The notes under the pieces are model-generated. The model had not been told where the DNA came from. It saw only the letters and a program-made list of their open reading frames with translations, and made no database searches. From Herbinix sp. (GTDB lineage Bacteria > Bacillota > Clostridia > Lachnospirales > Lachnospiraceae): DNA of 62,633 nucleotides. How positions within the stretch are numbered: position 1 is the stretch's first letter; the number at the start of each line of letters is the position of its first letter. Below, piece by piece: positions 33,370 to 42,720 of the stretch. Made by a program: the position numbers and the translations under genes. Location of the stretch: contig JARBTJ010000017.1 in assembly GCA_029240245.1 (NCBI GenBank), positions 1 through 62,633 on the forward strand, in the 5' to 3' direction.

Positions 33370-34536
33370 GTGATACGAATGTTTATAAGCGAAAAAAAGG
33401 TACTACGGTTAATGAGTATGGTTTTGTTGTTTCAGATAACCGACAGTCTGTTATACCGGACAAGTATACAAATCCCGCCATTTTGGCGAGCATTGATAAC
33501 GGCTTTGTTTTATTTAACCATGACTATATATTTGCTAACAATTGATCGACCAAGGGCTAAAGCAAAATTGAGCCTTCAGCATTTTATTATATTATGGGTT
33601 TTTGTATCTGCTTGCCTATACCTGTTTACATATTTTGTTTTGGGATTCATCGATGGTTTCGGTAATTCCCCCTATGATAATTCGGCGATTAGCATAATAA
33701 AAAGTATATTCCTTTACGGAACGGTACTCGTCTGCAAAGAGTGGATACGTAGCTATGTAATTAATATGGTTCAAAAAAGATTTGCTTTATTGGTTGGAAT
33801 CTCACTTGTGTTACTTTATACGTTTATCAGTATCAATTGGAATCCGTTATTTTCTATGGATAAGCCTAAGGATTTTTTGGTGTTTTTTACATCAAGGGTA
33901 TTTGTATCACTGGCACTTAATTCCTACCTGACTTATGTATCCTATTTAGCTGGTCCGATGCCATCCATAATCTATGTACTTGTTACGCAGGCACCAATTT
34001 GGTTTATGAATCCATTGCCGAACTTATCATGGTTGACTACGTCGGTCCTTGGCATCTCATTTCCGGTGCTAAGCCTTGATATTATTATGAATGCCTACCA
34101 TAAACAAACGAAGGTAATAAAACCGCATGAATATCAGGGAAGTAACCCTTATAGCTGGATTGTAATTGCTGCTTTCTCTGTTATTATGGTGTGGTTTTCT
34201 GTGGGACTTTTTCCGGTATCCCCCTCTTTGGTTATAACAAAAAGCATGCAACCAGGTATTGATCCGGGTGATGTTGTCATAATAAAGAAAGTAGATACGC
34301 AGTCGCTTAAAACCGGGGATATTATTAAATACTGGGATGGCAAATGCTTTATTACTCACAGAATTGTAGATATCTATACGGAGGAAGATAAGACATATTT
34401 TATTACGAAGGGGGATGCCAATTCCCTGGAAGATGATCCTGTATCACCGGAACAGGTTCGGGGAGTTTTAATGTTTACCATTCCAAAAATCGGTAAATTA
34501 CCCTTGTGGATAAGAACACAATTAGCTATTTCATAA
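33370..34536 (+). CDS. multi-TM signal peptidase I, SipW/ER type
   Basis: A 388-residue protein in which about 285 residues with eight or so membrane helices are joined to a signal peptidase domain. The catalytic serine is Ser292 in SLVITKSMQPGIDPGD, and the general base is His330 in CFITHRIVDI, with KGDANSLEDDPV after it. The Ser-His pair places it with the archaeal/ER/SipW class, not the Ser-Lys bacterial type. It starts at GTG 33370, four bases after the PilT-like stop, and is followed by the DUF5305-like gene. SipW-type enzymes usually process a neighbouring TasA-like secreted protein; none is present here, so its substrate must be elsewhere. Confidence 0.88.
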   Translation: MIRMFISEKKVLRLMSMVLLFQITDSLLYRTSIQIPPFWRALITALFYLTMTIYLLTIDRPRAKAKLSLQHFIILWVFVSACLYLFTYFVLGFIDGFGNSPYDNSAISIIKSIFLYGTVLVCKEWIRSYVINMVQKRFALLVGISLVLLYTFISINWNPLFSMDKPKDFLVFFTSRVFVSLALNSYLTYVSYLAGPMPSIIYVLVTQAPIWFMNPLPNLSWLTTSVLGISFPVLSLDIIMNAYHKQTKVIKPHEYQGSNPYSWIVIAAFSVIMVWFSVGLFPVSPSLVITKSMQPGIDPGDVVIIKKVDTQSLKTGDIIKYWDGKCFITHRIVDIYTEEDKTYFITKGDANSLEDDPVSPEQVRGVLMFTIPKIGKLPLWIRTQLAIS

Positions 34537-34560
34537 TTAATGGAGAAAAGAGGAGTAGAG

Positions 34561-35646
34561 TTGGCTTATATCAATAAATATATACGAAACAGTATGATAG
34601 GTATCTTAATACTATCATTCCTTCTTATGATGGGATCTATAATATATACAGGCTTTATTAAGAAGGACGAATATATAATGAATAAAATATTTGATTACAG
34701 CTATGAATCAGGATTTGATTATCAGGTTTATGTCCTTCCGAATTCGATTTATGGTGATGCAGAGTATCTGGAGAGTTCAAAAATGTATATGCTGCCATAT
34801 ACCGATTATATAGATATTCAATATAAGAATAGATTTAGTTCGGAGCAGCCCGTGGATATCCAATATACCTATACAATTAATACATCGGTTATGTCAACTG
34901 TTGAAATCGATGACGAAGATAAAATACTCTGGAACAAAAGGGAAGAAGTAATCACGGCCAGCAAGAATGAGACCAATGTAAAAGAATTGGATATCAAGGA
35001 TACTATAAAAATTGATTTTATAGAATATGCCTCCTTTGTTAAATCAATATACCAGGATTTATATATCAATGCTTCCAGTGAATTGATCATCGATATGGTG
35101 GGAACCATAACGATCCTATACGATGGTAATACGGTAACAAAGGAGTTTTCACCGCAATTACGAATACCATTGGATAAAAATGCTTTTGAGATTACTTCAT
35201 TAAATAATATTAATGCGGTCGATTCCATTGAAAAGGAAATGGTTGATAAGTCAATTAGAACAAATACCTTAATCGCACTTGCTTCCTGTACCGTAGTATT
35301 AATTTCTCTCTTGTTATTTATGCTGTTTCGTACAAAGCAAAAAACAGAATTGGATCCGTTTGACAAACTGGTATCGGGAATTTTTAAAGAATACGGTAAC
35401 CGTCTGGCTCAGCTCAAAAATTCCATACCCTATCAGGCTTCTATGGTTATAACCGTAACTTCAATAAAGGATATGGTTAAAATTGCAGATGAAATCGGGC
35501 AACCCGTTTTTTATTATAAAGTGAATGAAATTGACGAACGCAAAATTGAATTTTATGTATTCAATGATACAAGACTCTATTACATGGTTCTGTTTGGTTC
35601 CATGGGTGAAAGTGAAAATGATAGTGAAATGGTCTTAGTTAGTTAA
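34561..35646 (+). CDS. DUF5305-like membrane-anchored protein
   Basis: A 361-residue protein with an N-terminal helix (about 10-30), a beta-rich extracytoplasmic domain of about 210 residues (DYQVYVLPNSIYGDAEYLESSKMYMLPYTDYIDI...), a second helix (about 245-265) and a cytoplasmic tail of 95 residues. This is the layout of DUF5305 proteins, which are repeatedly found beside SipW-like signal peptidases. I prefer TTG 34561, since GAGGAG is 5 bases upstream; ATG 34540 is in frame but lacks a ribosome site. It is the last gene of the operon and is followed by a terminator. Confidence 0.75.
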   Translation: MAYINKYIRNSMIGILILSFLLMMGSIIYTGFIKKDEYIMNKIFDYSYESGFDYQVYVLPNSIYGDAEYLESSKMYMLPYTDYIDIQYKNRFSSEQPVDIQYTYTINTSVMSTVEIDDEDKILWNKREEVITASKNETNVKELDIKDTIKIDFIEYASFVKSIYQDLYINASSELIIDMVGTITILYDGNTVTKEFSPQLRIPLDKNAFEITSLNNINAVDSIEKEMVDKSIRTNTLIALASCTVVLISLLLFMLFRTKQKTELDPFDKLVSGIFKEYGNRLAQLKNSIPYQASMVITVTSIKDMVKIADEIGQPVFYYKVNEIDERKIEFYVFNDTRLYYMVLFGSMGESENDSEMVLVS

Positions 35647-35669
35647 TTACAGAAGAATGTCTATCAATG

Positions 35670-35708
35670 AAAATCCTCTGTCTGTTGAAATGCAGGTTGA
35701 GGATTTTT
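35670..35708 (+). terminator. terminator of the signal-peptidase operon
   Basis: AAAATCCTC pairs with GAGGATTTTT across a 20-base loop, with a T-run in the second arm. It lies 23 bases after the stop. Confidence 0.65.
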
Positions 35709-35924
35709 AAGCTGAATCAAGGTATGTTTTTCGCAGTTAATTTTCTAAAATAAGCCAGAGAAGGATGTACTATAACGACCATAGGAATAATTTAATAGAT
35801 TAATAAAAAGAAATTCTGACAAAAATACTTAAAATATTTTAATATATGACTAAATATTTTAAAAATCAACCTATAATTATTGTGCAATTTGTTGCCATAA
35901 TTTACATATAATTTAGTATAATTG

Positions 35925-35953
35925 TTGATTATAGTCAAAAATAGGTATATAAT
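35925..35953 (+). promoter_or_regulatory. promoter of the chemoreceptor-like gene
   Basis: TTGATT (35925-35930), exactly 17 bases, TATAAT (35948-35953). The start would be near 35960, 24 bases before the ATG and just ahead of the AGGAGGAAA site. Confidence 0.7.
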
Positions 35954-35983
35954 ACTACTAATATTACTTAGGAGGAAATTGAT

Positions 35984-38164
35984 ATGTCAGAACACTTGGA
36001 AGAAAAAGGGTCAAGATTTGTTCGTAATACAACCAAAGTATTTATTTTAGGAATTACATTTTTTTTACTTGCTGTAGTTTTAGTATTTCTGGTTCTATCC
36101 TTCTTTCTGTTTGAGGGCAAATCAGCGACTACCATACGCATCCTTTTGTTGGTACTATTCATTCCTCTCAGTGTTTTGTCCGTAAATATATGCATCTTTT
36201 TCTCGTCCCTAGCAGTGGTAGATAAGAAGGCACAACTCATTGCTCAGGGTAATTTAAATATTAGTAATATCGTACTCGATAAAACAAGGGGCCTGGAAAA
36301 TTTAACCTTAGCCTTAAATGAAATGAAATCAAATTTCTTGAGTTTTATCGAACTTACCAAGAATAACATTGTCACACTTTCAGATGCAATTGATCAGGTT
36401 TCATCCAGTATCGATATGAATAATAAAGGTAATGAGCAAATAGCTGCCAGCATGAGTAACGTAGCAGAAAAGGCGCAGCAGCAGTTACTTTTAGTAAAGG
36501 ATACGATTACCGGAGTGGAAAATACCAATTCGCTTATCACAAAAATCACAGACAGTATCAAAACGATAGAAGAATATATTGAAGGAACCGTTTTAATCAC
36601 GGAGACCGGAACCAGAAACTTGGATTTGTTTTACGACCAATTAAATACCATGTCTGATAACCTGGACAATACCAATAAATTCATGCATGAATTAAATACA
36701 AAGATCGGTAAAATCAGTAATATAGGTGTGTTCATTATACAGGTAAGCAAACAGTTAAAACTGCTTTCGCTCAATGCCACCATAGAAGCGGCAAGAGCCG
36801 GAGAAGCAGGAAAAGGCTTTGCGGTTGTTTCGGGTGAAATTAATGAACTGTCCTCTAAGACTCAGGAAAGCATGAAAAAAATCGATGAAATCGTAAATGA
36901 AGTAATGAAGAGCAGTGAAACGGTAAACAGCAGTATTGGTGGTTTCATCCAAAACTTTAATGAAAGCAAGGAGATATTCGGTCAGGTAAAAGAATCCTTC
37001 CACAGCATCAAACAGCAGAGTGACATAATTAACAAGGACATGAAGGTGATCTATAAGGAAATCAACCTGATTGGTACCTTCACCATTGAAACGAAGGAAA
37101 AAGGTATGGAGTTGCAGGGGGCATCGGATGAAATATCTGCAAATACCCAGGATGTGGCTGCGGTAACGGAGGAAGTGCTGGCAGGTCTGGAAGGGGTTAC
37201 TACCCAGGCATCCGCTTTAAATACCATGCTTTACAATATACAAAGCTTGGTGAAACGATTTAATACATCCGTATTGCCGGTAGAAAAAGTAAGCACGAAA
37301 CCGCTTAAGTTGGCATGTTTCAGCTTATGCAACAATGAATTCTGGGATTCTATACAGCGTGGTGTGATTTACGCTCAAAAAGAACTATTACATAAAAACA
37401 CAACGGTCGATTTCTACGGTTATGCCGGGACAGAGGGCATGTCACTCGGAGATTGGATGATTAGCAAAATGAAGTATTGTATCGAAAAGGGCTATGACGG
37501 CATATCATTACCGGGGTTTATGTCAGAAATGATTCCATGGGTAGAAGCGGCTAACAATAAAAATATACTGGTAATGGCTTTTAACTGTGACTTTTCAGAA
37601 AAATGCTCCCGAAGGGCTATCTTTGAACCAAATAATTACGAAGCAGGTAAGCTTGCAGGTAAATTAATTGCGACAGCGATGGGAAACAGCGGGAATATAC
37701 TAATCGTTAGAGGAGGATCTGAGGTATCCGAGAACAGAAAAAAAGGTATGCTTGAGATTGCAGATAAATTAAAAAAGATCCGGGTGGTTGATGATCTCAT
37801 CATCCATGATGTCGCAGATTCGGTATATGGTACCGTGAAGGAATACTTAGAGTCACATGAGAAGGTTCAAGGCATCTGTGTATTAGGAGGCGGTGTTGAA
37901 GGAGCAGCGAAAGCCATCGAGGAGATTGGATTAATAAATAGATTAAAACTGGTTGGTTTTGAACATACCAAAGAAATTTATCAATATATTCAAAAAGGCA
38001 TTATTTATGCCTCCATCGGTCAGGATACCTTCGGTCAGGGGCATGATCCTATGATTTGGCTTTATAACTGCATTGTAACAGGTGAGAAAACACCAAGTGA
38101 AATCATGTATTTGAGATCGGACGTTGTTGACGGTATCAATGTAAAGGATCTGTTTATTGTTTAA
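35984..38164 (+). CDS. methyl-accepting protein fused to a sugar-binding (PBP-I) domain
   Basis: A 726-residue fusion. Two membrane helices (about 18-43 and 50-76) are joined by only about seven external residues. A HAMP-like linker follows, then a complete methyl-accepting signalling domain with the hairpin tip [23 protein letters not shown]. Residues about 445-726 form a periplasmic-binding-protein type I domain of the ribose/galactose class ([28 protein letters not shown], then [21 protein letters not shown]). With this topology the sugar-binding domain lies in the cytoplasm, beyond the signalling domain, as in LacI repressors, so it would report internal metabolites. It is monocistronic, with its own promoter and terminator. 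Confidence 0.88.
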   Translation: MSEHLEEKGSRFVRNTTKVFILGITFFLLAVVLVFLVLSFFLFEGKSATTIRILLLVLFIPLSVLSVNICIFFSSLAVVDKKAQLIAQGNLNISNIVLDKTRGLENLTLALNEMKSNFLSFIELTKNNIVTLSDAIDQVSSSIDMNNKGNEQIAASMSNVAEKAQQQLLLVKDTITGVENTNSLITKITDSIKTIEEYIEGTVLITETGTRNLDLFYDQLNTMSDNLDNTNKFMHELNTKIGKISNIGVFIIQVSKQLKLLSLNATIEAARAGEAGKGFAVVSGEINELSSKTQESMKKIDEIVNEVMKSSETVNSSIGGFIQNFNESKEIFGQVKESFHSIKQQSDIINKDMKVIYKEINLIGTFTIETKEKGMELQGASDEISANTQDVAAVTEEVLAGLEGVTTQASALNTMLYNIQSLVKRFNTSVLPVEKVSTKPLKLACFSLCNNEFWDSIQRGVIYAQKELLHKNTTVDFYGYAGTEGMSLGDWMISKMKYCIEKGYDGISLPGFMSEMIPWVEAANNKNILVMAFNCDFSEKCSRRAIFEPNNYEAGKLAGKLIATAMGNSGNILIVRGGSEVSENRKKGMLEIADKLKKIRVVDDLIIHDVADSVYGTVKEYLESHEKVQGICVLGGGVEGAAKAIEEIGLINRLKLVGFEHTKEIYQYIQKGIIYASIGQDTFGQGHDPMIWLYNCIVTGEKTPSEIMYLRSDVVDGINVKDLFIV

Positions 38165-38199
38165 GTACTGTAAACGTCAAAGCATGAAAAATAAAGATT

Positions 38200-38223
38200 G
38201 GTTAACGTGTCAAAAGCACCTTG
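38200..38223. repeat. remnant of family A palindromic element
   Basis: GGTTAACGTGTCAAAAGCAC plus CTT differs by a single base from the left end and centre of the copy at 3986. The right end is missing. It lies between the chemoreceptor-like gene and its terminator. Confidence 0.55.
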
Positions 38224-38246
38224 AAAGAATCAATCAAATAAAGGAG

Positions 38247-38285
38247 AGGAGCTCTGAAACCTTTGTAACAAGGTCCGGAGCTCCT
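38247..38285 (+). terminator. terminator of the chemoreceptor-like gene
   Basis: AGGAGCTC (38247-38254) pairs with GAGCTCCT (38278-38285), with an inner ACCTT/AAGGT stem, followed by CTTAT. Confidence 0.7.
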
Positions 38286-38399
38286 CTTATATCTATGTTA
38301 TGGAGAGGTAATATAGATATCGCAAATCATATTATTTAGAAAACTAATGTACTGGGCTTAATATGCGAACAATGAAAGCCCTTGATGATGATACGTATG

Positions 38400-40982
38400 T
38401 TACATGTATTTAACCGATAGCTTAGAGTTACCGATTAAGGTAAGGTCAACCTTTAGATACATCTTATCGGTGGTCTCGCGAAGTAATTCAAAGGTTATTT
38501 TCCTGTTATCAATGAATATCTCGACGCTTCCTTTTCTGAGAGCCAGTGTTTTCACCTTCAGGCTATCGGTGTTGATTAATTTATCAACCGTAAAGCTTGC
38601 ACTGTTGTTAGCAGCGGAAACACTGCCCCAGAATAATGGCATGAAAATCGGGAGGTTCTTAAGCTCTTTCCAGTTTGCAGGAACGTTTGGAGTAAGCATG
38701 AGTCTTGCCTCGCGGGCATTATAGTCGAAACCGCCTAAGGCGGGGAGCATAAACCAGGAAGCCGGATTGGTCATATACCATTTGCCCCAGCATCTTCCGG
38801 AGTTTCCGTTATCTCTATATACAAGATGTGCATCCCATGGACTACCGTCGACTACAGTAATGGCCTGGTGAATATTTTCTATTGCCTGTAAGCCTTCGTT
38901 AATCATTCCTTCGTAGACTGCATTTGCTGCATAATAGGTTTCGATATAGTATGGCCAGGAATCGGATACTTCGCTATTATCAGAGGATACCTCGTTGGCA
39001 GGGCAGTATTGTGCCAGACCGACATTCTTTTCGCTCATTTTCTGCAAGCTTGATTTTATCCGGTTTTTATCTAAAACATCACCCAGATCAAGCATATTGG
39101 CAAACCATTGCCCTGCAATCTGGGCAATCATGCTGTTACGGGATTGTCTGTCATGAGGTCGATCGCTATTTTCCCAGTTCTTATAGTTTTCATCCACCCA
39201 CGAAATATAATAACCTAAGCTATCATCCCAAAGCCTGTCTTCCACCACTTTACGAACCAGGTGAAAATGCTTTTCGTATTCCTCACTGCCTTCTTTATCA
39301 CCTACCCATTCCGCCATATTTTTTGCAGCCTTTAAAGCAGCAAGATATAAACTGGATACAAAGGAGGAAATACCAAAGTAAGGGAAGCTACCATTGTCGT
39401 AAGTATTGCAGCCTGGTCCCCATAAATCAGGAAGACCGTCCTTATCCTGATCAAGCTCCTTTAAGAATTTAAGAGCTCCCTTAACCTTTGGATACGCATA
39501 GTTCAGAAATTCATCGTCACCGGTCCAGGTGCAATGCTCGTAAATCTGCAGGGTATATACCATAGAAAGATCAGGCCAATGTAAAGAAGCCCAGTGCTCT
39601 TTGCCAAGCAGACCGCCTTCTAAATCATCATAACCAATATCATGTCGGATGGCTCCGATTCGGTCTATGATTTTATTGTAGGTTCCTTTTAAGGTATCCC
39701 AATGTTTGCCGAATCTGTTTTCGTGCTTTTCATCAATCTGTTGCTCGCTGAATAGTGTAAGCTCAGATTTTGACAAGCGAGGAAAGCTCATGGTATAGAT
39801 TGCATTCGAGGCTGCTCTTTGATCTATGGTTCCCATGCAGCCATACATATCTGTAGGCGATTCGTTTACGGAAAATCTGCCGTCATCGATGTACATCGTA
39901 TTGGAATAGAGAGGGAAAATATCATTTTTCAGTTTCAATTTAAACCAGTCCGGAAGATTAGAGGAATTGATCTTGTTATGCCATTGCTTCGTTCTTGCAT
40001 ACAACTCTTCCTTCTTGGTGCTGAAATAATCAGCAACATCCGTTGAGCTTCGGAAGAATTTTGTATAATAGTTCCTATAAATAATATCAGGTGAAGTATT
40101 GGCTACCCGATCAGGGAAATACCATGCAAGAATAAAATTCACCTCAAGGATTTCTCCGGGATTTAATTTTTTTCCGGCGGATAAGGCACCGTGTATGTAT
40201 GGGGTACCATTTTTGTAGGACAGTTTCGTGTTAGGAAGTTTACCCTCTTTTCGGTAATAATCCTGCAGACCGTATCCTTTATAACTTGGCAATTCGTCAT
40301 AGGTATCATGAATGACATATCCCACATCCATTCCGTCGTTTGCCGGAAGCAGCATGGTGTAGTTACCATTTAATCTTTTATCTACCTTTGGAGATAGATG
40401 GGTAAAATATAGATAATGATTATTTCCTTCTTTTTTATATTCAACATCATTATTTCTCATATCCTTCAACGGGGCAAAAGGATATCCGCCCATACCAATG
40501 AGATTGAATAAGGAAAATAAAAGTGAAACATAGCGGGGTGTACTGCCATTATTTACGGCTTTTAAAGTAAAGCTGGCACAAGGGAGAGAAGAGTCTTTGT
40601 AACCATCGGAACCGTCATCATCCAAAGACAGGGAGGAAAATGCCTCCATGGAAAGACTGACATCGCTTATTGTTGTGTAAGCTACGTTAATAAAAGGAAA
40701 TTCACCGGTATAGTTAATCTGCTCTTCCCTAAGACCATTTTCAGGATGATAATGATCCTGCTTTAATAATACGGAGCCATGACCTTCCACATAAGCACCA
40801 AAAAAACTGTCACGGATTCCTTCCTTATTGGCTTCCCTAGTTAATTCCATGTTCTGTATCGGAATATCCAGATTGTTATGCGTAGTAAAATTACGAAGAA
40901 TACCATCCGGACAAAACTCAATTTTACCTGCACCAATTCCACCTAAGGGAACACCGGAAACATTTTTATATCTTCCAGCCAT
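38400..40982 (-). CDS. GH116-like glycoside hydrolase (GBA2-type fold)
   Basis: An 860-residue cytoplasmic protein with no signal peptide. The N-terminal GVPLGGIGAGKIEF is the hallmark of GH116 (bile-acid beta-glucosidase/GBA2-like) enzymes. A beta-sandwich is followed by an (alpha/alpha)6 barrel with WHNKINSSNLPDWFKLKLKN, RIGAIRHDIGYDD and the segment GPGCNTYDN, in which Asp529 matches the catalytic acid of the family. The nucleophile glutamate, normally in a NELYxL context, is not seen: the matching stretch reads YSNTMYIDDG, with Asn361 where Glu is expected. A divergent subfamily or altered mechanism is implied. ATG has a GGAGG site. A palindrome and an AraC gene lie upstream. Confidence 0.8.
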   Translation of the reverse strand: MAGRYKNVSGVPLGGIGAGKIEFCPDGILRNFTTHNNLDIPIQNMELTREANKEGIRDSFFGAYVEGHGSVLLKQDHYHPENGLREEQINYTGEFPFINVAYTTISDVSLSMEAFSSLSLDDDGSDGYKDSSLPCASFTLKAVNNGSTPRYVSLLFSLFNLIGMGGYPFAPLKDMRNNDVEYKKEGNNHYLYFTHLSPKVDKRLNGNYTMLLPANDGMDVGYVIHDTYDELPSYKGYGLQDYYRKEGKLPNTKLSYKNGTPYIHGALSAGKKLNPGEILEVNFILAWYFPDRVANTSPDIIYRNYYTKFFRSSTDVADYFSTKKEELYARTKQWHNKINSSNLPDWFKLKLKNDIFPLYSNTMYIDDGRFSVNESPTDMYGCMGTIDQRAASNAIYTMSFPRLSKSELTLFSEQQIDEKHENRFGKHWDTLKGTYNKIIDRIGAIRHDIGYDDLEGGLLGKEHWASLHWPDLSMVYTLQIYEHCTWTGDDEFLNYAYPKVKGALKFLKELDQDKDGLPDLWGPGCNTYDNGSFPYFGISSFVSSLYLAALKAAKNMAEWVGDKEGSEEYEKHFHLVRKVVEDRLWDDSLGYYISWVDENYKNWENSDRPHDRQSRNSMIAQIAGQWFANMLDLGDVLDKNRIKSSLQKMSEKNVGLAQYCPANEVSSDNSEVSDSWPYYIETYYAANAVYEGMINEGLQAIENIHQAITVVDGSPWDAHLVYRDNGNSGRCWGKWYMTNPASWFMLPALGGFDYNAREARLMLTPNVPANWKELKNLPIFMPLFWGSVSAANNSASFTVDKLINTDSLKVKTLALRKGSVEIFIDNRKITFELLRETTDKMYLKVDLTLIGNSKLSVKYM

Positions 40983-41048
40983 ATTAAATCCTCCATTTTA
41001 TATCTTGTTCAACATTATTCCTACATCATTATAGTAATAGCTGTGGAG

Positions 41049-41069
41049 TAGCAATATTGCTAGTTGCTA
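41049..41069 (-). promoter_or_regulatory. candidate operator of the GH116-like gene
   Basis: TAGCAATATTGCTA (41049-41062) is a perfect 14-bp palindrome, followed directly by another half-site GTTGCTA (41063-41069). It lies 20-40 bases upstream of a minus-strand TATAAT (41029-41024), so it overlaps the -35 area. The controlling protein is unknown; the divergent AraC regulator is a candidate. Confidence 0.5.
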
Positions 41070-41125
41070 TTTTGATGTGATACCTCAATCATAAGACTAT
41101 CAAAAAAGAAAAAACAGCGATTTTT

Positions 41126-41152
41126 GCGACATCTTTTTTCGGAAGATGTCGC
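41126..41152. promoter_or_regulatory. 10-bp inverted repeat between GH116-like and AraC genes
   Basis: GCGACATCTT (41126-41135) and AAGATGTCGC (41143-41152) around 7 bases. It is placed midway in the divergent gap. With no T-run directly behind it, an operator or transcript-end hairpin is possible; I cannot decide. Confidence 0.4.
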
Positions 41153-41266
41153 AGCACGGTCGTTATTTACTACAACTTAATTTCTCATGATCATGAAACT
41201 TGATGTATCATATGAATTATTAAATATTCGAAGTAAAATGGAAAATCCGGAAATGTAACTACAGGT

Positions 41267-41295
41267 TTGTCCATTATGATTTCGCGTGATATAAT
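41267..41295 (+). promoter_or_regulatory. promoter of the AraC gene at 41326
   Basis: TTGTCC (41267-41272), 17 bases, TATAAT (41290-41295). Transcription would begin near 41302, about 24 bases before the ATG. Confidence 0.65.
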
Positions 41296-41325
41296 GGGGT
41301 GCATAATGACAAAGGAGCTGCTTGT

Positions 41326-42225
41326 ATGGATTATGATAAGTATTACTTTCATAATGTAGATATTTCCATTCCCTTTTACGGAATGACGATGATTATCAAT
41401 TATATATTCTTTGCACAGGAAAACCCGAACTTCTGGCACACACCAACGCACTGCCACGCCGGCTACGAGCTTCATTATATTTCCCAGGGCAGAGGTGTAT
41501 TAAAGGCAGGCGATGAAAGGTATGTGCTATGCTCCGGAAGTCTGTTTTTAATCGGACCGGGGATCTATCATGAGATTATTTCTGACGAAAAGGATGCTAT
41601 GGCACAGCATTGTATCAGCTTTGATATCGAATTTAATTCCATTCATAATAAAAAAGCAAAAGAATTTTTGATACTGGAATATGAAAAACTACAAGAGTTG
41701 TGGAGGAAGCTGGAGTTTTATTACGGAGTGGATCAAACAAATTGCGGCCAACATTTTGCGGTATTACATAAAGAATTTATAACACCCAGAATCGGCTTCT
41801 ATACTTTTGTAGGTAATACCATATCGAACCTTTTCATTGAATTTATCCGAAGTTGTACGAATAATAAGGAAGCTCAATACCAGATACCAAGAAAGACATC
41901 GGATGATATTAGAAAAGTTCTTATTGATGAAGCCTTTAATGAAAATTATGTAAGTCTGACAAAAAAGCAATTGGCAGAGCTACTGCATATCAGTATACGT
42001 CAACTGGAACGTAACATCAATCAATACTATTCCATGTCCTTTAACGAGAAATTGACCTGTTCAAGAATAGAGCAGGCAAAGGCCATGCTTGTATCAACGG
42101 GATTGACCGTTGAAAAGATAGCAGAAGACACGGGATTTCCGAATTCAGGCAGCTTTACAACGGCATTCAAAAGGCTTACCAATGCAACTCCTGGAAATTA
42201 CAGAAAAACTTTTAGAAGTAACTAG
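41326..42225 (+). CDS. AraC-family transcriptional regulator 1
   Basis: A 299-residue regulator with an N-terminal cupin sensor (HTPTHCHAGYELHYISQGRGVLKAGDE, a typical sugar-sensing arm) and a C-terminal double helix-turn-helix (SLTKKQLAELLHISIRQLERNINQYY and VEKIAEDTGFPNSGSFTTAFKRL). The start is ATG 41326, eight bases after AAAGGAG; ATG 41299 is also in frame. It is transcribed away from the GH116-like gene and toward the large GH2 gene, so it may act on both. Typical ligands are sugars. Confidence 0.9.
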   Translation: MDYDKYYFHNVDISIPFYGMTMIINYIFFAQENPNFWHTPTHCHAGYELHYISQGRGVLKAGDERYVLCSGSLFLIGPGIYHEIISDEKDAMAQHCISFDIEFNSIHNKKAKEFLILEYEKLQELWRKLEFYYGVDQTNCGQHFAVLHKEFITPRIGFYTFVGNTISNLFIEFIRSCTNNKEAQYQIPRKTSDDIRKVLIDEAFNENYVSLTKKQLAELLHISIRQLERNINQYYSMSFNEKLTCSRIEQAKAMLVSTGLTVEKIAEDTGFPNSGSFTTAFKRLTNATPGNYRKTFRSN

Positions 42226-42630
42226 AAATATTCCTTTGGTTATCATGAAAAGATCTCAACGTTTGAGTATTTATTAAATGTTAATCTAGCACAATAAAAT
42301 GTTGGAACTATACAAGACATTCATTGATTTGTGATGATATTATCTAATCATTGGCAATTGTAAATTTCATACTTCTGAAAATACAATATCATTATAGTAC
42401 AATTAACCATTTTTTGTTCCTGGTTAATTTTATGATTTTGTTATGTACGGACATAATCCTTCACAGCAAGATATGATATTGGCGGTTGGTAATATATTAA
42501 TTTATCGTATGGCGATATGTTAATATTTTGTAAAGTTTTTGAAATGATTCAGAAGATAATAACGGTACCGAATGGTATAATTTAGGTGTTTATTAAGTAA
42601 CCAATGGGGTAGCGTTAAAGTATGCCTATG

Positions 42631-42692
42631 TTAATGAGAGGTTTAAAAACTCATTAATCATATGCATGAAATGAAGAATTTCATGTTAATGA
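42631..42692 (+). promoter_or_regulatory. leader RNA with two mutually exclusive hairpins before the GH2 gene
   Basis: TTAATGAG (42631-42638) pairs with CTCATTAA (42650-42657). The same TCATTAA can pair instead with TTAATGA (42686-42692), enclosing a CATGAAAT/ATTTCATG stem (42665-42672 with 42678-42685). The second form ends 13 bases before the AAAGGGAGGG ribosome site. TATAAT at 42576-42581 is the nearest -10-like sequence, without a good -35. Nothing else is seen in 42226-42630. Confidence 0.4.
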
Positions 42693-42720
42693 ATTGCAGG
42701 AATGAAAGGGAGGGAATTAC

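Noticed and set aside
38157..38339. 60-codon plus-strand frame after the chemoreceptor-like gene
   Set aside because: It overlaps the upstream stop, has no ribosome site, and runs through the family A remnant and a terminator hairpin.
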